From Herminiimonas sp. (lineage in GTDB: Bacteria; Pseudomonadota; Gammaproteobacteria; Burkholderiales; Burkholderiaceae_D): 64,000 bases of DNA. This document shows positions 1 through 10,696 of this stretch, in pieces. The notes under the pieces are model-generated. The model was not told where the DNA came from. It worked only from the letters and a program-made list of their open reading frames with translations, and ran no database searches. Position numbers and translations under genes: made by a program. The first letter of the stretch is position 1; each line of letters opens with the position of its first letter. The stretch lies in contig JAQGLW010000081.1 of assembly GCA_028292665.1 (NCBI GenBank), positions 24,655 through 88,654 of the forward strand, in the 5' to 3' direction.

Positions 1-1
1 A

Positions 2-628
2 TCGCTGGAAGCTGCCTTGGTCAACGATTGGCAACTCGAAGTGCCGCTCTTCGGAATGCTGGAGGCCGAGCCAAACCTCACCGACGATGAGCTTCTGGAG
101 CGTGTGCTGAAAGCAGCCGATGACGCCTATCTGGGAAAAACAAGCCTGATCGGCAAGGAAGGCTTCGCCGGTTTCGAGCGCAGCGTCATGCTGCAAAGCG
201 TCGATACCCATTGGCGCGAACATCTCGCGGCGCTCGATCATCTGCGCCAGGGTATTCATTTGCGCGGTTATGCGCAAAAAAATCCCAAGCAGGAATACAA
301 GCGCGAAGCGTTTGAATTGTTCGGACAGATGCTCGACATGATCAAGAATGAAGTGGTCAAAATCGTCATGACGGTACGGGTCCAGTCGCGCGAAGAAATC
401 GACGCCGCGGAAGAGGAATTGGCGCATTCGCATGTTGAAAATGTCCATTACCAGCATGCCGATTTCAATGCCGATATGGCGCCGGAAGAGCTGCTGGCGC
501 CGACTGCGAATGCCGAAGAATCAAAATTGCAGCCGATGGTAAACGCAGTTCCCAAAGTCGGGCGGAACGATCCCTGCCCATGCGGGAGCGGAAAGAAATA
601 CAAGCAGTGCCATGGCAAACTGGCATAG
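2..628 (+). CDS. secA: Protein translocase ATPase SecA, C-terminal part (5' end outside window)
   Basis: SecA is the cytoplasmic motor that drives preproteins through SecYEG. The reading frame is already open at base 2, so only the last ~208 residues are present. They cover the end of the helical scaffold/wing region, with the conserved stretch [19 protein letters not shown], then an acidic linker, then the C-terminal zinc-binding SEC-C tail [14 protein letters not shown]. This tail binds SecB and phospholipid in the family. The short C-terminus ending KLA just after the zinc motif is normal. A hairpin with a T-rich tail follows about 30 bp downstream, so secA probably ends its transcript here. 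Identification is very secure; upstream domains cannot be judged. Confidence 0.97.
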   Translation, partial: SLEAALVNDWQLEVPLFGMLEAEPNLTDDELLERVLKAADDAYLGKTSLIGKEGFAGFERSVMLQSVDTHWREHLAALDHLRQGIHLRGYAQKNPKQEYKREAFELFGQMLDMIKNEVVKIVMTVRVQSREEIDAAEEELAHSHVENVHYQHADFNADMAPEELLAPTANAEESKLQPMVNAVPKVGRNDPCPCGSGKKYKQCHGKLA

Positions 629-660
629 CCGTCATTAGACATGTAGAAACATTGCGGCGA

Positions 661-690
661 CAAGGGCGGGGTAACCTGCCCTTTGTCTTT
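661..690 (+). terminator. Probable intrinsic terminator of secA
   Basis: AAGGGC (662-667) pairs with GCCCTT (678-683). The loop can add a short GGT/ACC pair, and a T-rich tail (TTGTCTTT) follows. It lies about 35 bp after the secA stop and before argJ. The stem is short and the U-tract is interrupted, so strength is uncertain. Confidence 0.6.
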
Positions 691-861
691 GCTGGTTACT
701 CATGGATGAACAAGCGGCATTTATCGTATTATCGCGTTGGGCCGGTAGCAATGACGACTGGCGGAAGCCGGGCAGATGATCGCAAGGTTCTTTCCCTTCC
801 GAAGCGGTAATTTCACCGATGCGATTACAATTACAATTTCGTTCAAGATAAAAGAATTCCA

Positions 862-2100
862 ATGGCTGTCAACCTTCCTCTCCCAATCGCATCGAACCTG
901 AAACCGGTTGCCGGTATTGAGCTTGGCCATGCCGAAGCGGGTGTGCGCAAAGCGAACCGCAAGGACTTGCTGGTGATGAAACTGGCGCCGACCGCGACAG
1001 TCGCCGGCGTCTTTACGACAAACCGCTTTTGCGCAGCACCCGTGCAAGTATGCAAGGCGCATCTGGAAGGCTTGCGCATTTCCGACTCGCCGGTTCGTGC
1101 GCTGGTGATCAACACCGGCAATGCAAACGCCGGAACCGGCGAAGCCGGATTGGCGGACGCCAATGCAACCTGTGCCGCGCTGGCAGAGTTGCTCGGCTGC
1201 GAAGCGGCGCAGATATTGCCATTCTCGACCGGCGTGATTCTCGAGCCGCTGCCGGTCGCCCGCATCGTGGCCGGTCTGCCGCAAGCGATCGCCAATCTTG
1301 ACGTCGACAATTGGCACAACGCCGCCGAAGCGATCATGACCACCGATACGCAGCCGAAGGCCGCGTCGCGCACCATCAAGATCAACGGCAAGCCCGTCAC
1401 GCTGACCGGCATCAGCAAAGGCGCCGGGATGATCAAGCCGAACATGGCCACCATGCTGGGTTTTCTGGCTACCGACGCGAAGGTGGCGCAGCCGGTGCTC
1501 GACAGTCTGGTAAAGAAGGCGGCCGACCGATCATTCAATTGCATCACGATCGATGGCGATACGTCGACCAATGACTCATTCATGCTGATTGCGACAGGAA
1601 CGGCGGACGTGGAAATATCCGATGCCGACTCGCCGGAATATGCATTCCTGGAGGAGGCCGTCATCGGCCTGTCGCAGCAGCTGGCGCAGATGATCGTGCG
1701 CGACGGCGAAGGTGCGACCAAATTCATCACGATTACAGTGGAAGAAGGAGCCAGCGTCGAAGAATGCCGCAAGATCGCTTATTCGATCGGCCATTCTCCG
1801 TTGGTCAAGACTGCTTTTTTTGCATCCGATCCGAATCTCGGCCGGATTCTGGCGGCCATCGGTTATGCGGGCGTCAACGATCTAGACGTGACGAAACTCA
1901 ATCTGTATCTCGATGATGTGTGGGTTGCCAAAAATGGCGGGCGTAATCCCGATTACAACGAACAGGACGGGCAGCGCGTGATGAAGCAGAGCGAAATCAC
2001 GGTCCGTGTGAAGCTGGCGCGCGGTATTCAAACGGCTACGATCTGGACCTGCGATTTATCGCATGAATATGTGACGATCAATGCGGATTACCGCTCGTGA
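862..2100 (+). CDS. argJ: Bifunctional glutamate N-acetyltransferase / amino-acid acetyltransferase ArgJ
   Basis: ArgJ makes ornithine by transferring acetyl from N-acetylornithine to glutamate in the cyclic arginine pathway. Bifunctional forms also acetylate glutamate from acetyl-CoA. The 412-residue length fits the family. The autoproteolysis site [12 protein letters not shown] is present, with cleavage expected between Ala196 and Thr197 so that Thr197 becomes the nucleophile of the beta chain. The N-terminal half also carries the usual [13 protein letters not shown] and NTGNANAGTG stretches. The ATG at 862 follows an A/G-rich stretch (AAAAGAATTCCA) that gives only a weak ribosome site. A DUF815 ATPase gene follows 43 bp downstream. 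Confidence 0.97.
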   Translation: MAVNLPLPIASNLKPVAGIELGHAEAGVRKANRKDLLVMKLAPTATVAGVFTTNRFCAAPVQVCKAHLEGLRISDSPVRALVINTGNANAGTGEAGLADANATCAALAELLGCEAAQILPFSTGVILEPLPVARIVAGLPQAIANLDVDNWHNAAEAIMTTDTQPKAASRTIKINGKPVTLTGISKGAGMIKPNMATMLGFLATDAKVAQPVLDSLVKKAADRSFNCITIDGDTSTNDSFMLIATGTADVEISDADSPEYAFLEEAVIGLSQQLAQMIVRDGEGATKFITITVEEGASVEECRKIAYSIGHSPLVKTAFFASDPNLGRILAAIGYAGVNDLDVTKLNLYLDDVWVAKNGGRNPDYNEQDGQRVMKQSEITVRVKLARGIQTATIWTCDLSHEYVTINADYRS

Positions 2101-2143
2101 TAAATATCTGTGTACTCACACAGTGCAATGACTCTTTTTTGAT

Positions 2144-3019
2144 ATGACCCAACTCGACCAGTTCCTCATTCGCGCCGAAGCATTGCTGGCGCGCCTCGAA
2201 TCCATCCTGCCGCAATCCAACGCGGTACCCGACTGGAATGCGGCAACCGCTTTTCGCTGGCGCAAATCCGGTGGAAAGGATAGCCGCGGCTACCTGCAGC
2301 CGGTCGCGCACATGTCGGCAATCGGGTTATCGGACCTGCACAACATCGAGCCGCAAAAGCTGCAAATCGAACAGAATACCAAACAGTTCGTGCAAGGCAA
2401 GCCAGCCAACAATGTACTGCTCACCGGCGCTCGGGGCACCGGCAAGTCGTCATTGATCAAGGCATGCCTGAATCAATATGCGCATCAGGGTTTGCGGCTG
2501 ATCGAAGTCGACAAGGACGATCTGACCGACTTGCCGGATATCGTCGACATGGTTGCGCAACGGCCGGAGCGCTTCATCATTTTCTGCGATGACCTGTCGT
2601 TCGAGGAAGGCGAAGGAGGCTACAAGGCGCTGAAGGTCGCACTCGATGGCAGTGTTGCCGCGCAGTCGGATAATGTGCTGATTTACGCGACTTCCAATCG
2701 CCGCCACCTGATGCCGGAACGCATGTCCGACAACGCGACTTATACCCATACCGACGACGGCGACCTGCATCCCGGCGAAACAGTCGAGGAAAAGATTTCA
2801 TTGTCCGAGCGTTTCGGTTTATGGGTGACCTTTTATCCATTCAGGCAGGACGATTATCTCGATATCGTCGCACATTGGCTGGGGCATTTTGGCTGTAATA
2901 CACAGCAAATTGCAGCGGCGCACGCTGATGCGCTACGCTGGGCATTGCAGCGCGGCTCGCGCTCCGGGCGCGTGGCGTGGCAATTCGCGAAAGATCATGC
3001 CGGCAAGATGAAAATCTGA
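2144..3019 (+). CDS. DUF815-family ATP-binding protein (AAA-like)
   Basis: This is a 291-residue predicted ATPase of the DUF815 family. A Walker A motif GARGTGKSS lies near residues 95-103, and a Walker B-like IIFCDDLSF lies about 55 residues later. The segment YATSNRRHLMPERM is a sensor-1-like stretch typical of the family. No membrane segment or signal peptide is visible, so it is probably cytosolic. The cellular role of DUF815 ATPases is not established. The gene sits between argJ and mutT in the same direction with short gaps, which suggests co-transcription rather than a shared function. Confidence 0.88.
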   Translation: MTQLDQFLIRAEALLARLESILPQSNAVPDWNAATAFRWRKSGGKDSRGYLQPVAHMSAIGLSDLHNIEPQKLQIEQNTKQFVQGKPANNVLLTGARGTGKSSLIKACLNQYAHQGLRLIEVDKDDLTDLPDIVDMVAQRPERFIIFCDDLSFEEGEGGYKALKVALDGSVAAQSDNVLIYATSNRRHLMPERMSDNATYTHTDDGDLHPGETVEEKISLSERFGLWVTFYPFRQDDYLDIVAHWLGHFGCNTQQIAAAHADALRWALQRGSRSGRVAWQFAKDHAGKMKI

Positions 3020-3058
3020 ACCGGCATTAAACATACCTTACAGTTAAACTCGGGCCGC

Positions 3059-3469
3059 ATGCCGCAATCCATCCCTTTGCCTATCGATGTCGCCGTCGGT
3101 ATCTTGATGAAGCCTAACGGCGATGTGCTGCTGGCGCAACGTCCGGAGGGCAAGCCGTACGCCGGCTATTGGGAGTTCCCCGGCGGTAAAGTGGAATCAG
3201 ACGAATCCATTCTTGATGCGCTCAAGCGCGAGTTTGTCGAGGAACTCGGTGTGCAGGTACTGTCTGCAGAGCCTTGGTGCGGCGTCGAGCATGTTTATCC
3301 GCATGCTCATGTGAGGCTGCATTTTTATATCAGCCGGGACTGGCGTGGCGAGCCGCAAAGCCTCGAAGGGCAGTCGTTTGCATGGCAAGGCAGCGTCGGC
3401 GTCGAGCCGCTGTTGCCGGCGACAATCCCATTGATTGAATGGCTGGATAAACTGCGCGATCTGGCGTGA
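3059..3469 (+). CDS. mutT: MutT-like Nudix hydrolase (8-oxo-dGTP diphosphatase type)
   Basis: This 136-residue single-domain Nudix protein carries the full Nudix box at residues 42-65: GGKVESDES, then LKREFVEELGV. The box supplies the catalytic glutamates that bind magnesium. The order DVLLAQRPEGKPYAGYWEFPGGK is typical of MutT, which removes mutagenic 8-oxo-dGTP from the nucleotide pool. In many proteobacteria mutT lies near secA, yacG and coaE, as here. The ATG at 3059 is the only sensible start. The gene converges with yacG. Substrate is inferred from family resemblance; another nucleotide is possible. Confidence 0.9.
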   Translation: MPQSIPLPIDVAVGILMKPNGDVLLAQRPEGKPYAGYWEFPGGKVESDESILDALKREFVEELGVQVLSAEPWCGVEHVYPHAHVRLHFYISRDWRGEPQSLEGQSFAWQGSVGVEPLLPATIPLIEWLDKLRDLA

Positions 3470-3598
3470 CGATGAAATAGCCTGCTCGATAAATTGACGG
3501 TTTGCAGGTTCAATATGACGCCGCAATTGCCCGGCTCCTTGCACGATGCGGCTGTCCGAACGGAGTTTCAATCCAGACGGGATATTTATAGCCGGCTT

Positions 3599-3790
3599 TT
3601 ATTGCCTGGGAGGAGCGCTGTCGTCATCGATATCCTCGGGCGGATTGACGGAAGGAATGGCATATTTCTCTTCCGCCCAGGCGCCGAGGTCGATTTGTTT
3701 GCAACGCAGAGAGCAAAAAGGTCGGTGCTTATTGTGTTCCGACCATTCCACTTTTTTGCCGCAGGTAGGGCAATCGACGAGTGCTGCCAT
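3599..3790 (-). CDS. yacG: DNA gyrase inhibitor / zinc-binding protein YacG
   Basis: This 63-residue zinc-finger protein binds GyrB and inhibits gyrase in E. coli. Four zinc ligands are visible: Cys7 and Cys10 (CPTCGK), and Cys26 and Cys30 (FCSLRC). They are followed by the family signature [13 protein letters not shown]. The acidic, proline-containing tail is also usual. It is the last gene of the minus-strand run pilB-pilC-pilD-coaE-zapD-yacG, 17 bp after zapD. The coaE-zapD-yacG grouping is widely conserved. Confidence 0.95.
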   Translation of the reverse strand: MAALVDCPTCGKKVEWSEHNKHRPFCSLRCKQIDLGAWAEEKYAIPSVNPPEDIDDDSAPPRQ

Positions 3791-3807
3791 GATTTCTTGA
3801 TGATAGT

Positions 3808-4563
3808 TTAAAAATTACAGAGTGTCAGCTCGAATGGTACATCGTTCTCAAACGATCTGGGTTTCATGTCGCCGTCCTGTGAAGTAAAGCGTACCCACAG
3901 CATGTACTTGTTCGCCGAGATTTCCGGAATGGCGCCGAGCGCTTCATCGATATTCAATCTCAGCATCTGATAAACCTTGCCTTGCAACATTTGCTGGTAG
4001 CTGCCGGCTTGCGCAATAATTTTGGCCGGGCGTCCGGATTCACGCAACAGCCGCAACACCATGCCGATTGCATCGAACAAAGGTTCGAGCGGCGCAAACC
4101 AGCTTGAAACATCGGCGGCCCGCTGTTCTGCCGGACGCTGTTGCCATGCATAATAAGACGGCAAGTCGAATTCGCAGGCGCCGCCCGGGATAATGGTGCG
4201 GCCGCGGATGCTCATCAGCCATTCGTTATCGCGCACATGCTGGCCGGTTTTGCCTTGAGAGGCAATCAATGCCGCGCTGATCCGGTCCACTTCGGCCAAT
4301 ATGGCATCGAGTCGTTCAGCCTGTACGTTGGGATTCGATTTGAAGCCAAGAAGTGTTTGTTTTTGCCGCTCCAGCTCTTGCAGCAGATCGGACTTGAGGT
4401 CGGCGCGGCCTGCAACTTCAAGCATTTCGAAAATAGTGGAAAGCGCAACATGGTGCTGCAGCGGATGCGCCTGCTGCACGAAGAAGGCGAATTTTTCGTA
4501 AAGGTCTTCCAGCCGCAACAACGTGCGAATACGCTCGTTGAAAGGGTATTCGTATACGATCAA
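3808..4563 (-). CDS. zapD: Cell division protein ZapD (TTG start)
   Basis: ZapD crosslinks FtsZ filaments and stabilises the Z ring. The 251-residue protein opens with the family hallmark [22 protein letters not shown] and keeps the conserved [18 protein letters not shown] stretch in the middle. The frame starts at a TTG (4561-4563). An AAAGGGA Shine-Dalgarno-like stretch lies just upstream, and no in-frame ATG exists before the conserved N-terminus, so TTG is taken as the true start. The protein is cytosolic. A gap of 65 bp separates it from coaE upstream. Confidence 0.95.
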   Translation of the reverse strand: MIVYEYPFNERIRTLLRLEDLYEKFAFFVQQAHPLQHHVALSTIFEMLEVAGRADLKSDLLQELERQKQTLLGFKSNPNVQAERLDAILAEVDRISAALIASQGKTGQHVRDNEWLMSIRGRTIIPGGACEFDLPSYYAWQQRPAEQRAADVSSWFAPLEPLFDAIGMVLRLLRESGRPAKIIAQAGSYQQMLQGKVYQMLRLNIDEALGAIPEISANKYMLWVRFTSQDGDMKPRSFENDVPFELTLCNF

Positions 4564-4628
4564 AGTGGCATCCCTTTAAGGTTGTGCTGGGAAAATATGT
4601 ACGTGATTTTGAACGAAGCTGCAATAAA

Positions 4629-5279
4629 TTACAAATCCTGCGGATGTTTTATTCCATTTGTTTGCGCCAACGAGCTGTATAAGGCATGCAGCCGGTCAAT
4701 TTGCGGCTCCAGTGCCGCTTTGCCGTCATCGTTGACGATCACATCGTCAGCCGCGTCCAGGCGCGCCTGCCGCGACACCTGCGTCGCCATGATGGCACGC
4801 ACCTGCGCTTCGGTGAGGCCATTACGATTGATGACACGCAGAAGTTGCAGTTGTTCCGGACAATCCACAACCAGCACGCGTGAAACCCGTTGCTTCCATG
4901 TGCCTGACTCAACCAGAAGCGGGACTACGAAGATGCGGTAGGTCCCTTGCACTTGTGCTGCGGCCCATTCGGTTTCGCGCCGGATCAACGGGTGCAGAAT
5001 CGATTCCAGCTGTTTTTTTGCGGCTGGATCGGCAAACACATGCATGCGCATTTTAGACCGGTCCATTGCCCCGTCGGGGGTAAGGAACGTTTCACCGAAT
5101 GCCATCCGGATTGCCGCAATCGCTCTTCCTCCGGGTGCTGTCAACTGATGCGCGATCCGGTCGGTGTCGATTACAGCGGCTCCCCTTGCCGCAAACATGT
5201 CGCCCACCAAGGTTTTGCCGCTGCCTATGCCGCCGGTTAATCCTACCGAGAACGTGCCGGCAGCAGAGGTGTTACCCAT
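4629..5279 (-). CDS. coaE: Dephospho-CoA kinase
   Basis: CoaE phosphorylates dephospho-CoA on the ribose 3'-OH in the last step of coenzyme A synthesis. The P-loop GLTGGIGSGKT is near the N-terminus, followed by the DTDRIAHQLTAPGG region and the lid-like RMHVFADPAAKKQLE. I chose the ATG at 5279 (MGNTSAAGTF), giving 216 residues. The open frame continues to 5330, but that extension would overlap pilD and has no family match. The gene starts 7 bp after pilD and is probably translationally linked to it. Confidence 0.95.
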   Translation of the reverse strand: MGNTSAAGTFSVGLTGGIGSGKTLVGDMFAARGAAVIDTDRIAHQLTAPGGRAIAAIRMAFGETFLTPDGAMDRSKMRMHVFADPAAKKQLESILHPLIRRETEWAAAQVQGTYRIFVVPLLVESGTWKQRVSRVLVVDCPEQLQLLRVINRNGLTEAQVRAIMATQVSRQARLDAADDVIVNDDGKAALEPQIDRLHALYSSLAQTNGIKHPQDL

Positions 5280-5286
5280 ACAAGTA

Positions 5287-6153
5287 TCAGTGAGGAAAGC
5301 CGAGATAGGCTTGAACAATAGGTTTACCATAAAGCAAGGCGATCAACCCCGCAGCAGCCAAATATGGCCCGAAAGGAATCGGATTGTCGCGTCCGTGTTT
5401 GGTAAAAACAATCAGCGCGATGCCGACTACCGCGCCCACCAGCGAAGACAGCAGCACAATTACTGGCAGCATGGTCCAGCCGAGCCATGCGCCCAGTGCG
5501 GCAAGCAATTTAAAATCACCGTAGCCCATGCCTTCCTTGCCGGTTGCAAGCTTGAACAGCCAATAAATTGCCCACAGTGAAAGATAGCCGCCAGCAGCGC
5601 CGATGACAGCGTCTCTTAGCGGAACAAACGTACCGTTCAGATTTACCAGAAGCCCGCACCATAACAATGGGAAAGTCAGATCATCAGGCAATAGTTGAGT
5701 ATCGGCATCGATGAATGTCATCGCGATCAGCAAGTAAGCGAATGCCAGCGCTGCCAGCCCGGCCAGCCCGCTGCCAAAGCGCCAAACAAGAAAAGCAGAC
5801 AATGTGCCAGTAATGAATTCTACAACCGGATAGCGTGGCGAAATAGGCGCTTTGCATTTGCTGCATTTACCGCCCAGGAACAGATAGCTGACGATGGGAA
5901 TGTTTTCCAGTGCAGTAATCTGATGGCCGCAATGCGGGCACGCGGATCGCGGCACAGTCAAATTGTAGCGATCGGTATGCGCCAACGGTTTGCCGCTTTC
6001 ATGCGCAACGTAATTGTCCGATTCGCGCTGCATCATTTTTGGCAGGCGATGGATGACGACATTCAGAAAACTGCCGATCAATAAACCGAATAATCCGGCG
6101 ACAGCGGCGGGAAGAATATTTCCGGGCGCCGCAAACAAGAATGATTCGAGCAT
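5287..6153 (-). CDS. pilD: Prepilin peptidase / N-methyltransferase PilD
   Basis: PilD cleaves the leader of type IV prepilins and type II secretion pseudopilins and methylates the new N-terminus. The 288-residue integral membrane protein has the two-CxxC zinc-binding cytoplasmic loop (CPHCGH ... CSKCKAP) found in the bifunctional form. It also has both catalytic aspartate motifs, FIDADTQLLPDD and GMGYGDFKLL. Several hydrophobic segments follow. Its start overlaps the pilC stop by one base (TGATG), so the two are translationally coupled. Confidence 0.97.
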   Translation of the reverse strand: MLESFLFAAPGNILPAAVAGLFGLLIGSFLNVVIHRLPKMMQRESDNYVAHESGKPLAHTDRYNLTVPRSACPHCGHQITALENIPIVSYLFLGGKCSKCKAPISPRYPVVEFITGTLSAFLVWRFGSGLAGLAALAFAYLLIAMTFIDADTQLLPDDLTFPLLWCGLLVNLNGTFVPLRDAVIGAAGGYLSLWAIYWLFKLATGKEGMGYGDFKLLAALGAWLGWTMLPVIVLLSSLVGAVVGIALIVFTKHGRDNPIPFGPYLAAAGLIALLYGKPIVQAYLGFPH

Positions 6154-7373
6154 CAGACGACGGATCCCAGTTTGAAAATAGGCAGATACATTGCGATCAC
6201 CAGGCCGCCGATCAATACTCCCAGGATCACCATGATCAGCGGTTCCATCAGACTGGACAGGGACTCCACTGCCTCGTCGACTTCCTCTTCATAAAAGTCA
6301 GCAACTTTACCGAGCATTTGATCGAGTGCGCCCGATTCTTCACCGATCGACACCATCTGGGTCACCATGTTTGGAAACACGCCGGCATTTTGCATCGCTG
6401 CGGTAAGGCTGGTCCCTGTGCTGACTTCGTTCTGAATTCTTTTGGTCGCGTCCAGATAGACTGCATTGCCGGAAGCGCCGCCGACGGAATCGAGCGATTC
6501 GACCAAAGGCACGCCGGCGGCGAACATGGTGGCCAGCGTTCGCGTCCAGCGGGCAATGGTTGCCTTTCGTATCACCTCGCCGAAAATCGGCACTTTCAGC
6601 AGAAGCGTATCCATCGAACGCTGCATCTTGATCGATCGTTTCCATGACTGGAAGAAAAAATACAAGGCGGAAAACAGCCCGCCGAAAATAATGTACCAAT
6701 AGCGAACGAAAAAGTCCGAAAGCGCCATCACGAACAAGGTCGGCGCCGGCAGATCGGCGCCAAAACTTTCGAATACGCTTTTGAACGCAGGCACCACCCA
6801 AATCATGATCACCGCAGTCACGATAAATGCAACGGCCAGGATGGAAACCGGATAAAACAGTGCGGATTTGATTTTGCCCTTGATCGCCATGGTTTTTTCC
6901 TTGTAAATCGCCAGGCGCGTCAGCAGATCTTCCAGGATACCGGCTTGTTCGCCGGCGCCCACCAGATTGCAGAACAACGGATCGAAATACAGAGGAAATT
7001 TGCGGAATGCCTGATTCAGGCTGGTGCCGGTTTCGACATCTGCGCGGATATCCTGTATCAGTTTCGATACTGAAGGGTTTGCATTTCCTTTGGAGACGAT
7101 ATCGAAAGACTGCAATAAGGGGACGCCGGCTTTCATCATCGTGGCCAATTGGCGGGTGAAGAGCGTGATATCTTTTTCGGTAACTTTTTTACCGCTGCGC
7201 AAGGACTTCTTTTTAACCTTGGTGACCAAGATGCCCTGCCTGCGCAGAGTGACATTGACAGTGGCTACGCCATTTGCACGCAGTTCTCCGCGGATAATTT
7301 TGCCGGTCTTGTCCTTGCCCTCCCAAGTAAACATCGATTCCGTTACTTGGCGTGCGTTTCCTGCAGTTGCCAT
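6153..7373 (-). CDS. pilC: Type IV pilus inner-membrane platform protein PilC
   Basis: PilC is the membrane platform on which the PilB and PilT motors act. The 406-residue protein has two T2SSF domains, each with the LATMMKAGVPL or LATMFAAGVPL type signature. Three transmembrane segments are visible: around LFYPVSILAVAFIVTAVIM, around the RYWYIIFGGLFSALYFFF stretch, and near the C-terminus in LIMVILGVLIGGLVIAMY. The ATG at 7373 gives MATAGNARQ. The gene lies 15 bp after pilB. Confidence 0.97.
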   Translation of the reverse strand: MATAGNARQVTESMFTWEGKDKTGKIIRGELRANGVATVNVTLRRQGILVTKVKKKSLRSGKKVTEKDITLFTRQLATMMKAGVPLLQSFDIVSKGNANPSVSKLIQDIRADVETGTSLNQAFRKFPLYFDPLFCNLVGAGEQAGILEDLLTRLAIYKEKTMAIKGKIKSALFYPVSILAVAFIVTAVIMIWVVPAFKSVFESFGADLPAPTLFVMALSDFFVRYWYIIFGGLFSALYFFFQSWKRSIKMQRSMDTLLLKVPIFGEVIRKATIARWTRTLATMFAAGVPLVESLDSVGGASGNAVYLDATKRIQNEVSTGTSLTAAMQNAGVFPNMVTQMVSIGEESGALDQMLGKVADFYEEEVDEAVESLSSLMEPLIMVILGVLIGGLVIAMYLPIFKLGSVV

Positions 7374-7388
7374 ACCCTGCCTCCCTCT

Positions 7389-9122
<1,734 letters not shown>

Positions 9123-9168
9123 AATATTAGCCAAAAGTTACATTATCAACATCCGAATCACATTAGAT

Positions 9169-9184
9169 GATGCCTATAGGCATC
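9169..9184. repeat. 16-bp perfect palindrome upstream of pilB
   Basis: The sequence GATGCCTATAGGCATC is a perfect 8+8 inverted repeat. It lies in the ~115-bp gap between the corC-like gene and pilB, about 47 bp upstream of the pilB ATG. It has no loop, so a protein-binding operator is more likely than an RNA hairpin. No regulator is assigned. Confidence 0.6.
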
Positions 9185-9239
9185 TGATTTGTAAAGGCAT
9201 TGCAGCTCTTCATGATGTCTTTTGGCCTAACGTTGGAAT

Positions 9240-10547
9240 TCACGTTACATTTTTGGCAAGAGCAGATTCTGTTGTCTGCGGATGAATCAACTTGACCACT
9301 TTAATCGCCTGATTTTGCACCTGAACGATTTCAATGATGCAGTTTGCAATCTTGAGACTGACATTCGCCTCAGGAATATCCTGCAGCCATTCAAGCAGCA
9401 GGCCGTTCAGGGTTTTCGGTCCATCCAGCGGAAAATGCAAACCGAGACGCTTGTTGATATCGCGTAAGGTAGTAATGCCTTCGAGCAGGCATTCACCTTT
9501 ATCGTCCCATCCAAACATATCGGCCCGTGCCGCGCCCGGCATCGAGGTGGTGAATTCGCCGACCATTTCTTCAATAATGTCATCGAGCGTAACGAGTCCC
9601 TGCACTTCGCCGTACTCATCGACGATGATGCCGAGCCGCTCATGATTTTCTTGAAAATATTGCAATTGTGTGAATACGTCGGTGTCTTCCGGGATGAAGT
9701 AAGGAGGCGTCAGCAATTCCCGGAAATGTTCGACGGTCAATTCCTCTTCCTGATTGAGCAGCGCGACCGCTTTGCGTACATGCAGGATGCCCGCAATCTG
9801 GTTGATTTCCCCTTCATGAACCAGCAGCTTGTTGTGGTAACAGGTGGTGAGCTGCTGCTTGATTTCTTCGACCGGCACCGACAAATTGAGCGCTTCAATC
9901 TGCGCACGCGGGGTCATCACATCCTCAACCGATATTTTTTCGAGATCGAAGAGATTGAGCAAAATGCTTTTATGCTTTTTCGGGATGAAATTTCCGCCTT
10001 CCAGCACCATCGAACGTAATTCTTCAGGCGACAGCCGATGATCGCGAGCAGAGCTGCCGGCCTCGATCCGCAACACTTTGAGCAATCCTGATACAAACAG
10101 ATTGACGAACCAGATCACCGGTTTGGCCAGCGTCATCAATGGCTTCAGAATCAGGCTGGTGGGCAAGGCAATGCGTTCAGGATAGGTCGCGCCAATCACC
10201 TTGGGCGAAATTTCGGCAAATACGATCAGCAGGAAAGCGACTGCCGCTGTGGCGACGGTAATGACGCGCTCATGATTGCCGAACGTCGAAATCGCAATGG
10301 CCGTGACCAGTGCAGTAGCAAGCGCGTTAATCAGCGTGTTTGCAATCAGGACCAGTGACAATACTTTGTCGGTGCGATCCAGCAGCCAAAGGGTGGTAGC
10401 TGCGCGGCGGCTGCCGCGTTTGGCCAAATGACGCAGCCGATGACGATTGGCAGCCATCAATGCCGTCTCGGTCATCGCAAAAAATGCGGACAATAATATA
10501 AGTAATGTGAGTGCAAGGAGTTGCACCCATAAAGGCACGGCATCCAC
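9240..10547 (-). CDS. Hemolysin/CorC-family membrane protein (DUF21, CBS pair, CorC_HlyC domain)
   Basis: This is a 435-residue inner-membrane protein. The N-terminal DUF21/CNNM-like domain has about four hydrophobic segments; the first is LLALTLLILLSAFFAMTETALMAANR. Two CBS motifs follow (EDVMTPRAQIEAL... and DTDVFTQLQYFQENHERLGIIVDEYGEVQGLVTLDDIIEEMVG region), then a C-terminal transporter-associated CorC_HlyC domain. Relatives include CorB/CorC-like magnesium and cobalt efflux proteins, so a divalent-cation role is inferred, not shown. The start is a GTG (10545-10547). It precedes pilB in the same direction, but the gap with its palindrome suggests separate control. Confidence 0.88.
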   Translation of the reverse strand: MDAVPLWVQLLALTLLILLSAFFAMTETALMAANRHRLRHLAKRGSRRAATTLWLLDRTDKVLSLVLIANTLINALATALVTAIAISTFGNHERVITVATAAVAFLLIVFAEISPKVIGATYPERIALPTSLILKPLMTLAKPVIWFVNLFVSGLLKVLRIEAGSSARDHRLSPEELRSMVLEGGNFIPKKHKSILLNLFDLEKISVEDVMTPRAQIEALNLSVPVEEIKQQLTTCYHNKLLVHEGEINQIAGILHVRKAVALLNQEEELTVEHFRELLTPPYFIPEDTDVFTQLQYFQENHERLGIIVDEYGEVQGLVTLDDIIEEMVGEFTTSMPGAARADMFGWDDKGECLLEGITTLRDINKRLGLHFPLDGPKTLNGLLLEWLQDIPEANVSLKIANCIIEIVQVQNQAIKVVKLIHPQTTESALAKNVT

Positions 10548-10583
10548 AGGGTCACCGTAAGGAAGTTTGCATAGGCAAAAAAT

Positions 10584-10660
10584 TGGTCGGGGTGAGAGGA
10601 TTCGAACCTCCGGCCTCTACGTCCCGAACGTAGCGCTCTACCAGGCTAAGCTACACCCCG
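10584..10660 (-). tRNA. tRNA-Pro (anticodon CGG)
   Basis: Read on the minus strand, the 77-nt gene folds into a cloverleaf. The acceptor is CGGGGTG/CACCCCG, the D-arm region is AGCTTAGCCTGGTAGAGCG, and the anticodon stem is CTACG/CGTAG with loop TTCGGGA, giving anticodon CGG. The T-arm contains GGTTCGAATCC. Discriminator A and the terminal CCA are encoded. It reads CCG proline codons. Confidence 0.98.
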
Positions 10661-10696
10661 ATTGCGGTGCAGTCCACTCAATGACGGAATCATCAT

